From contig OX638345.1 of the NCBI GenBank assembly GCA_951813535.1, positions 323,029 to 387,028 of the forward strand: DNA of 64,000 nucleotides, in the 5' to 3' direction. Both the position numbers and the translations under genes were made by a program. This DNA is from an uncultured Dehalococcoidia bacterium (GTDB lineage: Bacteria; Chloroflexota; Dehalococcoidia; Lucifugimonadales; UBA3495). Shown here piece after piece: positions 49,728-58,871 of this stretch. Within the stretch, counting starts at the first letter, position 1, and each line of letters begins with the position of its first letter. The notes below the pieces were generated by a model that ran no database searches, was not told the origin of the DNA, and saw only the letters and a program-made list of their open reading frames with translations.

Positions 49728-50741
49728 ATGCCCGATCACCCATTCCCCCTCGCCGTCGTCGGCGCCACCACCTGGGGCACCACCCTTGCCGTCCTGGCGG
49801 CCCGCGGCGGCGCTCCGGTGCGTCTGCTTTGCCGGACGCCGGACGAAGCCGATGCCCTGCGGCGGACCGGCGAGCACACCCGGCGTCTGCCCGGTGTGCC
49901 GTTCCCCGATACTCTGTCCGTCGAGCATGATCCGGCGAAGGCGCTGAGCGAAACCCACCTGGTAATTGTCGCCGTGCCTTCGGACCGCTTCCGCCAGAAT
50001 GTCGGTGGCATCGCCGAGCACGTACCCAAAGACGCCGTCGTGCTCAGCGTCACCAAGGGGCTGGAATTGCCCGCCGGCCTGCGCATGAGCGAGGTATGGT
50101 CCCAGGAAATGCCCGGTCACCCGCCCGGGTGCTTTGCCGTCCTGTCGGGCCCCAACCTCGCCGGCGAAGTCATAGCTGGCAAACCGGCCGTGACCGTGGT
50201 GGCCGCTTCGGACGAAGGATCCCGCAGTCTCGTCCAGGATGCCCTGATGTCGCCGGCGTTTCGCGTCTACACCAGCGACGACGTTGTCGGCGTGGAGATG
50301 GGCGGATCGCTGAAGAATATCATCGCGCTGGCCGCCGGCATCGCGGATGGCATGGATGTGGGAGATAACGCCAAGGCGGCCCTGATCACCCGCGGTCTGA
50401 ACGAGATCGGACGCCTGGGCATCGCGGCCGGCGCCCAGCTCATGACCTTTGCCGGCCTGGCCGGCCTGGGCGACGTCATGGCTACCTGTTCCAGCCCATT
50501 GAGCCGCAACCGCCGCGTCGGCGAGGAGTTGGCGCGAGGTCGCAGCCTGCCCGATATCCTGACCGACATGGGCGCCGTGGCCGAGGGCATCAACACCGCG
50601 GTCGCCGCGCTGGAAATCGCCGAGCGCCTGGACGTGGACATGCCCATCACCCGCCTGATGTCGCAGGTGTTGTTCGAAGGCCTCCCCGCCGCCGATTGCA
50701 TTCCGGTCCTGATGGAGCGCCCGCCCCGGTCGGAGTGGTAG
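49728..50741 (+). CDS. gpsA: Glycerol-3-phosphate dehydrogenase [NAD(P)+]
   Basis: 337 aa. N-terminal Rossmann motif VVGATTWGTTLAVLAARGG (the usual third Gly is Thr), VLSGPNLAGEVIAGKPAV, the catalytic Lys in GVEMGGSLKNIIALAAGIADG, and AGLAGLGDVMATC. It makes sn-glycerol 3-phosphate for membrane lipid synthesis. ATG 49728 is used; a TTG precedes it. The last 138 nt are present a second time at 52245. Confidence 0.92.
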   Translation: MPDHPFPLAVVGATTWGTTLAVLAARGGAPVRLLCRTPDEADALRRTGEHTRRLPGVPFPDTLSVEHDPAKALSETHLVIVAVPSDRFRQNVGGIAEHVPKDAVVLSVTKGLELPAGLRMSEVWSQEMPGHPPGCFAVLSGPNLAGEVIAGKPAVTVVAASDEGSRSLVQDALMSPAFRVYTSDDVVGVEMGGSLKNIIALAAGIADGMDVGDNAKAALITRGLNEIGRLGIAAGAQLMTFAGLAGLGDVMATCSSPLSRNRRVGEELARGRSLPDILTDMGAVAEGINTAVAALEIAERLDVDMPITRLMSQVLFEGLPAADCIPVLMERPPRSEW

Positions 50742-50799
50742 CTCCTCACGCCGCACATATTATCTGGCATCGGCGGACACCGAACAACTTCGACGGCGC

Positions 50800-51903
50800 T
50801 CACGGGCTGACGGGCTCTGGGGACTCGTCGTCCACGGCGGCCAGCGACAGCGTATATGGGCCGGTGTTGCCGTCGCTTTCAAACGTGGTTCCGACCGCCA
50901 CGTAGTAGGTACCCGGCTGGTAGCGCAGCGCCACGGAGCTTACCGGTGGGGCCCAGGCGAAGTACCACCGGGACCCGTCGTATTCCCACACCGACCAGAC
51001 GACCAACTCATCGCGCTCGTCGCTCACCGAAAGGCGATATGTGCCCTCCCGGGCGATCTCGAAGCGGAACACGTCCCGGTCGTCCAGCGACTCGACTCCC
51101 CACAGTGGCTCTGAGAAGTCGCCCCAATCGAGCCAGTCCCACGGGTTCAGCCTGGGGTCGTCCGGAGATACGTCGGAGTCGATGGTCGCGGTGATGGTCT
51201 CTCCGGGCGTGATGGCAGTATCAGGCTTCGTCCGCCAGTCGTCGGCGTGGTCATCCTGGCGCACGGTTATGGTGTAGTGTCCGGTGCCCGACGGGTGGCT
51301 GTGTCCGCTGCCCACGGCGATGTAGTGATCGCCGTCTGCCTCGGGCGTGAAGAAGCCGCGCGCCCAATTCGGATTGTAGCCACCCTGGTCCTGCTCTCCC
51401 ATCACCTGCTCGCCGGCTGCGTTCACCACCTCCAGGATGCTCGGGTCCACCAGGTAGTCCTCGACGTAGTGGACGTCCCCGTCGTCGTGGATGTCCATTC
51501 TGCATTCCACGTCGATGATGTAGCTTACGCCGGCCGTGGCGGCGAAGCTGAAGGCGTCCCTGCCACCGTCTGCGTCGGTGAGTTCGCCGTGCTCGAAGTT
51601 GAAGAGGCCGTTCCCCAGCGAAGTGGCGTTCTCCATCCACCGGTGGGGCAGGAGGCCAGGTACCGGCACATCCTCGGCTGGCGTCGCGGTCGCCATCGCC
51701 TCGTGAGGTCTGATCGTGCGCCCGGGTTCGGAGGCGGTAACACTAGCCGCCGCGATCACGACGCCAGCCGACAGTGCCATTGATGCGAGCAGGATGGGCA
51801 ACCCCAGGAATATCGTGAGGGCAGCCGGCATCCGAATATTTGTCGTTCTGGTCCTCTGCGCTCCCAGTATTTTGGAACCGCGCCGCACGATTGTACTTAG
51901 CAT
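50800..51903 (-). CDS. Secreted or membrane-anchored PPC-domain-like protein
   Basis: 367 aa from ATG 51903 (GGAGG 8 nt upstream). One N-terminal membrane segment (about 27-52: ALTIFLGLPILLASMALSAG) then two beta-rich domains (about 80-215 and 230-360) with DAFSFAATAGVSYIIDVECR, FTPEADGDHYIAVGSG, DVFRFEIAREGTYRLSVS and YQPGTYYVAVGT, the pattern of bacterial pre-peptidase C-terminal domains. No catalytic domain is present. Likely surface-exposed. Confidence 0.72.
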   Translation of the reverse strand: MLSTIVRRGSKILGAQRTRTTNIRMPAALTIFLGLPILLASMALSAGVVIAAASVTASEPGRTIRPHEAMATATPAEDVPVPGLLPHRWMENATSLGNGLFNFEHGELTDADGGRDAFSFAATAGVSYIIDVECRMDIHDDGDVHYVEDYLVDPSILEVVNAAGEQVMGEQDQGGYNPNWARGFFTPEADGDHYIAVGSGHSHPSGTGHYTITVRQDDHADDWRTKPDTAITPGETITATIDSDVSPDDPRLNPWDWLDWGDFSEPLWGVESLDDRDVFRFEIAREGTYRLSVSDERDELVVWSVWEYDGSRWYFAWAPPVSSVALRYQPGTYYVAVGTTFESDGNTGPYTLSLAAVDDESPEPVSP

Positions 51904-52069
51904 TTGATTATCCTCCGGTGGCCTCGGTCGTTTCCGGCAGGTGACCCGCACCGGATGCCAGGGGAAAGCGTCACCGTCGGCCACGTAATTATCTATTCCA
52001 ATATTGAGTATTTGTATATATGATATCATGTACTAAGTCATCGCCGGCGTTGTCAATCGCTTACAGACT

Positions 52070-52234
52070 CTCAGAGGTACCCGGTTTGCGGCAGCGAAAC
52101 GTCAGGATCAGGATGTTCCAGATTTAGGGGGTTATCAGGATTGAAACCGTTCTGTGATGGAGATCTCCTGATCCTCCCAAATCATGAAATCCCGTAAATC
52201 GTGGTTCAGACGATTTGAGGAACTGGGTACGCAC
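52070..52234 (+). repeat. Dispersed palindromic element, copy 3
   Basis: About 165 bp. Left CTCAGAGGTACCCGGTTTG and right GAACTGGGTACGCAC outer arms; inner GTCAGGATCAGGAT, then CCGTTCTGTGATGGAGATCTCC as in copies 2 and 4, and AAATCATGAAATCCCGTAAATC. The right inner arm is damaged (GTGGTTCAGACG). It abuts the gpsA fragment. Confidence 0.78.
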
Positions 52235-52244
52235 AAGCACCACG

Positions 52245-52382
52245 GCCGCGCTGGAAATCGCCGAGCGCCTGGACGTGGACATGCCCATCACCCGCCTGAT
52301 GTCGGAGGTGTTGTTCGAGGGCCTCCCCGCGGCCGATTGCATCCCGGTCCTGATGGAGCGCCCGCCCCGGTCGGAGTGGTAG
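52245..52382 (+). pseudogene. gpsA: Duplicated 3' fragment of gpsA
   Basis: 138 nt (46 codons including the stop) match gpsA 50604-50741 with only 4 mismatches. It lacks start and N-terminal domain, so it is not functional. It starts 11 nt after palindromic element copy 3. The intervening gene at 50800-51903 and the element therefore lie between the intact gene and its fragment. Confidence 0.88.
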
Positions 52383-52409
52383 CCGCGACGCGGGGGGCAC
52401 AAGCTAACG

Positions 52410-52733
52410 TCACCAGCCGGAGCCGCGGAGGCGGCGCATCAGAGCGCGCACCAGAGGTATGCTGATGTTGGCTGCCGATTCCTCGTCCTCGTCATCCTCG
52501 CCCATGGAAACGTACACCAGGTTGCGGTCGCGGCGGACACGGGCCGGGATTTCCCGGTATTCCAGGTACTCGTTCATCAGCCGCTCCAGAAGCACCGCCA
52601 GCAGATCCGGGTCGGCCCCATCGATGGCCATATGGTACATGGGGGATTGCCCCAGCCGGGGAGCCATCCAGTCAGCCATCTCCTCGATGCCGGCGTCGTC
52701 AAAGGGATTGCCCCACTGGATTTTCCCGGTCAC
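52410..52733 (-). CDS. Small hypothetical protein
   Basis: 107 aa. No family recognised. GTG 52733 has GGGAGG 6 nt upstream, better supported than the ATG at 52775. Composition: helical, acidic in the middle (SMGEDDEDEES), ends LVRALMRRLRGSGW. Downstream of and on the same strand as the Fic gene, 62 nt apart. Confidence 0.55.
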   Translation of the reverse strand: MTGKIQWGNPFDDAGIEEMADWMAPRLGQSPMYHMAIDGADPDLLAVLLERLMNEYLEYREIPARVRRDRNLVYVSMGEDDEDEESAANISIPLVRALMRRLRGSGW

Positions 52734-52795
52734 TCCGCTCCTCCCGGTAGCATGGTTGGCCTGCGATGTTATCACGCCGCCAGCGCCGGTTGGCG

Positions 52796-53959
52796 CTACA
52801 ACGGCTCCGTCCCCTCGCTGAGGATGGACAGGTATTCGTCGTAGGCGAACAGCCGGTTGCGCCGTTGTCCCGTAATTTCGCGCACGATTCCCAGATCGAC
52901 AAGTGTTCGCATCGTCGCCGATACTGCACGAAAGGACAACTGCGCCTGTTGCCCAGCATCGGATAGCGAAAGGATGGGATGCGCCATCAACGCCTGGTGC
53001 ACTTGCAGGGCCGAAATGGCCCGGCGACCGCTCTGTCGGATGAGGTTGCGGTCCGTCTCGAACAGGCGAGACAAACGCAGCGTCGTTTCCACCGCCTCAT
53101 TGGCGGTCTCGCGCACTCCATCCAGGAAAAAACTCAGCCACCGTTCCCAATCCCCGGTGCGTCGCACCCGGTCCAGCATCTGGTAATAAACCGAGCGATG
53201 CCGCTTGAAAAACAGACTCAGATATAGCACCGGATCCTGCAGCGCTCCGGTGTGGCAGAGCAGCAAGGTAATCAGTAGCCGTCCCACGCGGCCGTTCCCA
53301 TCGAGGAATGGATGGATCGTTTCAAACTGCAAGTGGGCAAGACCGGCCCGCAAGAGTATTGGCATCCCATCGTCGGTTGCATGACAAAAGCTTTCCAGGT
53401 CGCCCATGCAGCCAGCAACAAGGTGATGCGGCGGAGGCACGAAGTCCGCGTCTCCGGGCCTCCTTCCTCCTATCCAGTTTTGTGAGGTGCGAAATTCTCC
53501 GGGATGCAGGTGACTTCCGCGTCCGCTGGACAGCAAGATGCCGTGCATCTCCCGAAGCAGGCGGTTGGACAGCGGGAATCCATTGCGCATGCGTTCCAGA
53601 CCGTGTTCCATAGCGGCCACGTAATTCGATACTTCGGCTATGTCGTCGACCGGCACTCCTGGCGCCTCTGCTACTTCGGACAGCAACAAGTCCGCCAGCG
53701 ATGACCGGGAGCCTTCAATCTGAGAAGAAAGGACCGCTTCTTTGCGCACGTACGCGTAGATGAATAGCGCTTTGTCCGGTATCAATGTGGAGGTAGCGCT
53801 CAACCCTCCCAGCGCCAACGACGCTGCTTCGAGGGCCTGGAGGAACTGACCATCCAGTTCCAGAGGGGGATCCGGCGGTAGGGGGTCGGGTACAAAGGCG
53901 CTGACCCGCTCGCCGCCTACCACCCGCACTTCGTAATGTCCGATCGCTCCGCGTTCCAT
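52796..53959 (-). CDS. Fic family protein, class II, with winged helix
   Basis: 387 aa. The Fic motif HPFLDGNGRVGR (H-P-F-x-[D/E]-G-N-G-R) is complete. The N-terminal inhibitory helix S-S-Q-I-E-G-S places it in class II. A Fic_N region precedes (DKALFIYAYVRKEAVLSSQIEG) and a C-terminal winged helix (LQVHQALMAHPILSLSD... FRAVSATMRTLVDLGIV) follows. Fic enzymes AMPylate proteins and the inhibitory Glu holds them back. The DNA-binding tail suggests autoregulation. Confidence 0.9.
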   Translation of the reverse strand: MERGAIGHYEVRVVGGERVSAFVPDPLPPDPPLELDGQFLQALEAASLALGGLSATSTLIPDKALFIYAYVRKEAVLSSQIEGSRSSLADLLLSEVAEAPGVPVDDIAEVSNYVAAMEHGLERMRNGFPLSNRLLREMHGILLSSGRGSHLHPGEFRTSQNWIGGRRPGDADFVPPPHHLVAGCMGDLESFCHATDDGMPILLRAGLAHLQFETIHPFLDGNGRVGRLLITLLLCHTGALQDPVLYLSLFFKRHRSVYYQMLDRVRRTGDWERWLSFFLDGVRETANEAVETTLRLSRLFETDRNLIRQSGRRAISALQVHQALMAHPILSLSDAGQQAQLSFRAVSATMRTLVDLGIVREITGQRRNRLFAYDEYLSILSEGTEPL

Positions 53960-53975
53960 CACCGTGCTGACCCTT

Positions 53976-54016
53976 ATTGTACTTTCGGTAAATAGCCCAC
54001 GACACTATTATACTTT
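53976..54016 (-). promoter_or_regulatory. Fic promoter with spaced direct repeats
   Basis: On the minus strand AAAGTATAAT (54016-54007) contains a perfect -10 TATAAT. AAAGTACAAT (53985-53976) repeats it exactly 31 bp (three helical turns) downstream. Candidate promoter plus operator for the Fic winged helix. Confidence 0.5.
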
Positions 54017-54063
54017 GGGGCCAAAAACGCAAATAAAGCTGACAGCACCGCAGAGTCAACCCA

Positions 54064-56109
54064 CTACACCTCCGTCAGCCACCACCGCGCCGTCCCATCC
54101 CCGCCGGAACCGGCCGCAATCTCCATTCCCTCCAGCAGCCATGCTCCGCTGATGCCCTGGGCTGCGGCGCGTATCGCCACCACGTCGGATAGGCGAGCTT
54201 CCGTCACCGCGCGGGCGTTGGATCCGGCGAACAGCGGCAGCGTCGCCTCGACTTGCGCGCGTCGCACCGAGCGTTCGCCCAGCCGCGCCTCCGCGCCCGC
54301 CTGCGCCGCCGCGTAGTTGTCAACGTACCGGCAGCTCACCAGCGTACCGGATGCGAACGCGTCCGCGGCGCCGGCCCGGTGGGCGGTCGTTGATTCCGCC
54401 CGCCAGCAGTGGTCGGCGGACAAGCTCAGGGTCTGCACGTAAGCCCGAGCCGCTCCGTTGTTGCAGATCCGCAGCATTCGACCTCGACCGCCGACGCCCG
54501 ATCCTTCCTCGGTCAGCAATTCCACCGTGACGTCGCCGGTCACGTCGGTCCCGGTTCCGGCGGCATCATCCGTCGCCGAGTAATCGGTCGGCGCGATTGG
54601 AGTTTGCACCCCGTCAATCGCCTCCCAGGCCTCGGACGCCGCCAGGACCAGGCGTTCCTGCCCGGCATCGATCGCCAGGGGCTCGTTGAGGCTCCAGACC
54701 CTTTGCGCGCCCTCGTCGGTCAGCCTCCGATAGCGGAACACCACCGCATCCTCAGTTGCGGAAGCTCCGTCGTCCCGCCGCAGTTTTGAAGCATAAGGGC
54801 CGTCGCCGTCCGATGAACCTCCCACCGTCGCCCTGGCCAGGGATGCCGGATCACCGTGCGCCCGGATGTCCGACCGCAACGTCGAGGCTTCCAGCCGGAC
54901 GCGGCCGTGTCCGTCCGTGTGGATCAACCCGTGCTCCTCCCGCTGCAAGCGGCGCAGCGCCCGCGCCGCCGACACCTCCCAAACCGACCGCGCCCCGCCC
55001 GTGAGCAGCGCCCGACCCGAGTCCAGACGGTACTCGCCAGGGGATAGGCCCGACCACGCGAGGATCGAGGCGGCCACGTCGCCGGAACGCATCGGCCCGC
55101 CCGGCAGCGCCCGGCGCAACCGCACCGTTTCCAACCTTTGCATCACATCCGCCGCTTCGATGCGGCAGGTTCCGGCCTCGTAGTCCGGTGAGATGGCGGT
55201 GATGCGTCCCCGAAACAACCCGCGACCCACACCGAACCCTCCCCAGCGGTCCGCCGTGTTGCGGAAGCTGTGCCAGAGCCCGTGCCGACCCGAGGCCGGC
55301 GCGTCGGCGATGCCGTTTGCCGCTAGGATGGTTCGCCCGACCGGGTCGCTCGCTGCCAGGTTGATCGCGTGTACTCGAACGCTGTCCGCGGTCTGCTCGA
55401 TTTCCAGCTCGTGCCACGCCGCCGACGCCAGCGGACCACCGGACGCCAGCCGTGTCACCGTGGAACCCGACACCCGTTCCAGCACGCTGGATACGCGGTC
55501 GAACCTCAGCCGCAGACAGTCGTTGGCGGCGACGCACCGCAGGACGAACCCGCCCTGGCCGTTGGTCGCCCTTCGGTAGCGTGCCGTGAGTGTTGCGGTG
55601 GCATCTTCCGTTTCCAGCAGGGCCACCGCGTCCGACGGGGGAAACGAACCCACAGCGCCTCGAACTTCCCCGTCCAGGACTGAGAATCCGTTTCCCGCCG
55701 TGGCATTCACTTCCCAGCGCGTGTCGCCGAACGTCGGCTTTCGATTGTGCAGGTCCTCGGATCCCGTCCCGCCGGTCGCGAAGTTGTCGTGCTGCCGGCT
55801 GACCCCCAAGCGCACTTCACGACCGGTCCCGGGGTCCGATCCCAGCGGGCCGCCGTGATTTTCGGGGGTGCAGGGATGGTCGGCATTGTCCAGGGTCAAT
55901 TCCAGTTCCGCCGGCGGCGCGAACTCCGGCGCCGACAATCCCCGGCGTCCCCAAACCCAGCGCAGGCTCAGAACGCGCGCCGAGATGTCCGCACCCGCAG
56001 CGCCCCAGACCCCTTCGCCGTCGCAATCCACTCGGACCCGCCACCGCAGGGCGAGAAGTGATGCGGGGCCGTCCGACGGTGATGCGGTAGTTTCAAGGTT
56101 CATAGTCAT
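54064..56109 (-). CDS. Phage tail-like structural protein
   Basis: 681 aa. An N-terminal segment (LLALRWRVRVDCDGEGVWG ... LELTLDNADHPCTPENHGG), a central LamG-like beta-sandwich (about 125-280, AAWHELEIEQTADSVRVHA), and C-terminal repeats (ERSVRRAQVEATLPLFAGSN) resemble long phage tail/baseplate proteins that carry a sugar-binding insert. Start at MTMNLE (56109), 21 codons inside the longest frame. Leftward like the capsid genes, but separated from them by five rightward genes. Confidence 0.6.
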   Translation of the reverse strand: MTMNLETTASPSDGPASLLALRWRVRVDCDGEGVWGAAGADISARVLSLRWVWGRRGLSAPEFAPPAELELTLDNADHPCTPENHGGPLGSDPGTGREVRLGVSRQHDNFATGGTGSEDLHNRKPTFGDTRWEVNATAGNGFSVLDGEVRGAVGSFPPSDAVALLETEDATATLTARYRRATNGQGGFVLRCVAANDCLRLRFDRVSSVLERVSGSTVTRLASGGPLASAAWHELEIEQTADSVRVHAINLAASDPVGRTILAANGIADAPASGRHGLWHSFRNTADRWGGFGVGRGLFRGRITAISPDYEAGTCRIEAADVMQRLETVRLRRALPGGPMRSGDVAASILAWSGLSPGEYRLDSGRALLTGGARSVWEVSAARALRRLQREEHGLIHTDGHGRVRLEASTLRSDIRAHGDPASLARATVGGSSDGDGPYASKLRRDDGASATEDAVVFRYRRLTDEGAQRVWSLNEPLAIDAGQERLVLAASEAWEAIDGVQTPIAPTDYSATDDAAGTGTDVTGDVTVELLTEEGSGVGGRGRMLRICNNGAARAYVQTLSLSADHCWRAESTTAHRAGAADAFASGTLVSCRYVDNYAAAQAGAEARLGERSVRRAQVEATLPLFAGSNARAVTEARLSDVVAIRAAAQGISGAWLLEGMEIAAGSGGDGTARWWLTEV

Positions 56110-56167
56110 GCGCGTTGTTGGACCTCCAGTAGAGCGGTCGGTCCTTTTTGATTGCACTATGGTTTGG

Positions 56168-56340
56168 CTCATGTGTGCTCGGTTTGCAGGCGGGTAGTCG
56201 TCAGAATAAGGATTTTCAAGATTTGGGGATTATCGGGATTGGAACCATTCGGTGATTGAGTTCTCCCAATCCGGCCAAATCATGAAATCCGGTAAATCCC
56301 GATTCTGACGTTTCCCCGCTGCAAACCGAACACGCGTGAG
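56168..56340 (+). repeat. Dispersed palindromic element, copy 4
   Basis: About 173 bp; the best outer arms of all copies: CTCATGTGTGCTCGGTTTGCAG against the reverse complement of CTGCAAACCGAACACGCGTGAG. Inner arms CGTCAGAATAAGGATTT / AAATCCCGATTCTGACG. It occupies most of the 312-bp gap at the left border of the rightward cargo genes. Confidence 0.85.
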
Positions 56341-56421
56341 GGTGGTCTGGGTATGGCGTCGTGAGATTGGCGAAAATCAGCGAAAACGTTTAGCATCGGG
56401 GTTGCGGAAGGAGCGTGGAGC

Positions 56422-57081
56422 ATGGCCAGGCATTGGATCAGCTATAGCGTTGACCAGGACCCGCGACGACGGCAGCGCCGGGGCTGGCGGTGGAGATGGC
56501 CGTGGGATTGGGGCCGGGGCCCGCGCTACGGGCGTCCCCATGTCGTGCGGGTCCAACGCACCCGCCAACGCGCCCGTTACGACGACGGCGAACGGCGGCG
56601 CATCTGGCCGTGGCTGCTGCTCCTGTTGCTGCTCCTGCTGTTCCTGGGGCTCCTGGCATTTCTCCTCCTTGACGATCCGGAGCGGTCCGGCAGCGCTGAC
56701 CAAACCAACGGCGGCAACGAGCCCAACGGGGCCGCGAACCTGATTTCCGGCGGCATTGTTCCGCCCGTCGGTACGGCCCTGGCCCTGTCCCGCGCCGCCG
56801 ATGGCAGCACCATGGTCTCGGTCCCGGACCGGCCTTCGTTCCGGCTCGATGACGGCGCGAAGGTGATGGATCTGGGCGCCGGCTCCTGCCACGACCAGCG
56901 CTACGTGCTGATGACCGATGGCAAAGCCGTTCCCATAGAGGACCTCGACGAGGCGACGGTCGACGCGCTGGCCCAGTCCGATGTCCCCATCGATACCGTG
57001 GCTCTCAGCCCAGACGTCGACACCGGCGCCCTCCAGGCCATCGCCGCCCGCACCGGTGGCACGTTCACGAAGATGGATTGA
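56422..57081 (+). CDS. Membrane-anchored protein with a truncated vWA-like domain
   Basis: 219 aa. A highly basic, Arg/Trp-rich start, a Leu-only membrane helix (WPWLLLLLLLLLFLGLLAFLL, about 64-84), then a domain whose end, RYVLMTDGKAVPIEDLDE ... PIDTVALSPDVDTGALQAIAARTGGTFTK, matches the C-terminal half of the intact vWA protein downstream. The N-terminal half with the metal-binding D-x-S-x-S is missing. Same architecture as its neighbour, so a degenerate paralogue. Confidence 0.68.
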   Translation: MARHWISYSVDQDPRRRQRRGWRWRWPWDWGRGPRYGRPHVVRVQRTRQRARYDDGERRRIWPWLLLLLLLLLFLGLLAFLLLDDPERSGSADQTNGGNEPNGAANLISGGIVPPVGTALALSRAADGSTMVSVPDRPSFRLDDGAKVMDLGAGSCHDQRYVLMTDGKAVPIEDLDEATVDALAQSDVPIDTVALSPDVDTGALQAIAARTGGTFTKMD

Positions 57082-57202
57082 ACTACCCCGAGCTGAACCG
57101 CCCGTCTTTCTTTCAAACGACATGCAGTTCACGATCGGCTGCCGCAGCGTTGCTGCTCCTCCGTTAAGATTGCAAACTGGATTACCGTGAGATGGGATTC
57201 CC

Positions 57203-58006
57203 ATGGCATATTCGTCACGTTGGTTGAGCTACGACCAGGACGACAGGCGCAGGCGGCGCAGGGAAGGACGGCGCAAATGGCCATGGCTTCTGCTGCTGCT
57301 CTTGCTGCTTGCCGCGCTCCTTGTCGCGGGCTGGGCATGGTATGAAAACTCCGAAGGTGTTGACCTCGCCCAGCCGGTGGCAATCCAGACGGCTTTGCCC
57401 GCTCTGCTGACTGATGACGCCATGGTGGTCTATGTGGTGGACAACTCCGGCAGCATGGAGGACAAACTGTTGCCGCTGCATCAGGCTCTGCACGAGGTGG
57501 CTGCCAAACCCACCGAGAACAGCGAAATCGCAATGTTGATGTTTGGCTCGTCGCACCAGATGTTGTTTGACTTCTCCGAGCCGGACGCCGCGCCCTGGGA
57601 TACCGCCATTCCATCCTTTGCGGCCGGCAGCGGGGGAACCGCGATGTTTTTGGCCCTGGAAACGGCTCTGGAAATACTTCCGGAACGCCAGGTCTGCGTC
57701 GAGGAAACCCAGTTTTTCGTTTTCAGCACCACCACCTGCCGGCAGAACCGCATCGTGCTGATGTCCGATGGTTTTGCGAACGACGCTTTCGTGATGTCCG
57801 GCACACCCATGTCACCCAATCTGAGCGCTCAACAAGAAGCGGAGTTATTGCAGGAGCAATCATCGCTTGAAGTGTTGATCGTAGAACGACTGGTCCAGTC
57901 CGGCACGCCGGTTGACACCATTGCATTTGGCATCGATGCTGACGAAGAAGGACTGAGGTTCATTTCCGAGCTCACCGGCGGCACGTTCATTCAAGCCTAC
58001 TACTGA
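57203..58006 (+). CDS. Membrane-anchored vWA domain protein
   Basis: 267 aa. Basic N-terminus (RRRRREGRRKWPWLLLLLLLL), membrane helix about 27-48, then a vWA domain: AMVVYVVDNSGSMEDK (complete MIDAS D-x-S-G-S), GSGGTAMFLALETAL (the T of the MIDAS) and RIVLMSDGFAN (third MIDAS Asp), ending GLRFISELTGGTFIQAYY. Two Cys-rich positions (RQVCVEETQ, TTTCRQN) suggest an exported domain. vWA domains bind partner proteins through the metal. Confidence 0.85.
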   Translation: MAYSSRWLSYDQDDRRRRRREGRRKWPWLLLLLLLLAALLVAGWAWYENSEGVDLAQPVAIQTALPALLTDDAMVVYVVDNSGSMEDKLLPLHQALHEVAAKPTENSEIAMLMFGSSHQMLFDFSEPDAAPWDTAIPSFAAGSGGTAMFLALETALEILPERQVCVEETQFFVFSTTTCRQNRIVLMSDGFANDAFVMSGTPMSPNLSAQQEAELLQEQSSLEVLIVERLVQSGTPVDTIAFGIDADEEGLRFISELTGGTFIQAYY

Positions 58007-58067
58007 CCCCGCGAATTCCCCTTCGACCCGGCTGCAATCCTCACCACATACGTGACGGTGGCTATCC

Positions 58068-58793
58068 ATGATGCTCACTCAACATACGGCTCAAGCCACC
58101 CAGGCTTTCTTCGACGCTGCCGACCAGCATTTCGAGGACGAGGAGCCGCTGCTGGCCTACGACAACCTGTGGAACGCCGCGGCTCACGCCCTGACCGCCG
58201 TGGCCGATGCGCGAGGCTGGCCGACGGGTGACCCTCAAGACCTGAAGACCGCCTCCGACCGCCTGGCCAACGAGGCCAGCGACCACCACCTGCGTCACCA
58301 GTTTGCCGTGGCCCAGCAGTTCCGCGCCAGGTTCAACAACGGCTTCGTGGAGCGTCACCAGCTGGCCGACTACTGCCGCCTGATGCGCGAGTTCGTCGAC
58401 CGGATGCTCACCCTGTTGGACGCCTACGGGCAGGACGCTCCGCTGACACCCCTCGAGCACGTTGGGGCAGCACGGCACGCGCTGCAATCGGCCGAGGCGG
58501 AGTTCGCGGCGGGACAGGTTGTGGCCGGTTCGGCCAGTCTCTGGCAGGCCGCCGTCCACGCGGTGACGGCCGTGGCCCTTGAGCGCGGTTGGCCCAGCGA
58601 CGGTCACCAGGCGGTGAAAGCCGCCGCCGACCGCATCGCCGCCGGAGATGCCACAGCAATCGCCGGCTTCTTCGCCGCCCAGCAGTTTCACGCCAACGCC
58701 ACCCACGGCTTCATGGAGCCGGACGACGTCGCGCGGGGCCTTCCGCTGGTGCAGGATTTCGTCTGTCGCACCCTCGCCCGGCTTGAAGACTGA
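58068..58793 (+). CDS. Double HEPN/PaREP1-like helical protein
   Basis: 241 aa made of two repeats of about 115 residues. AYDNLWNAAAHALTAVADARGWPTGD and SASLWQAAVHAVTAVALERGWPSDG are equivalent, as are VAQQFRARFNNGFVE and AAQQFHANATHGFME. This is the PaREP1-like helical unit also seen singly at 36856. It follows the vWA gene by 61 nt on the same strand. Function unknown. Confidence 0.68.
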   Translation: MMLTQHTAQATQAFFDAADQHFEDEEPLLAYDNLWNAAAHALTAVADARGWPTGDPQDLKTASDRLANEASDHHLRHQFAVAQQFRARFNNGFVERHQLADYCRLMREFVDRMLTLLDAYGQDAPLTPLEHVGAARHALQSAEAEFAAGQVVAGSASLWQAAVHAVTAVALERGWPSDGHQAVKAAADRIAAGDATAIAGFFAAQQFHANATHGFMEPDDVARGLPLVQDFVCRTLARLED

Positions 58794-58871
58794 CCTCGAA
58801 TCAGACATTGCCGCAACCGGGCGCTTATGCCATAATCGCGCCATCGCCTGTTGCTTTACTGGACCTTTCCA

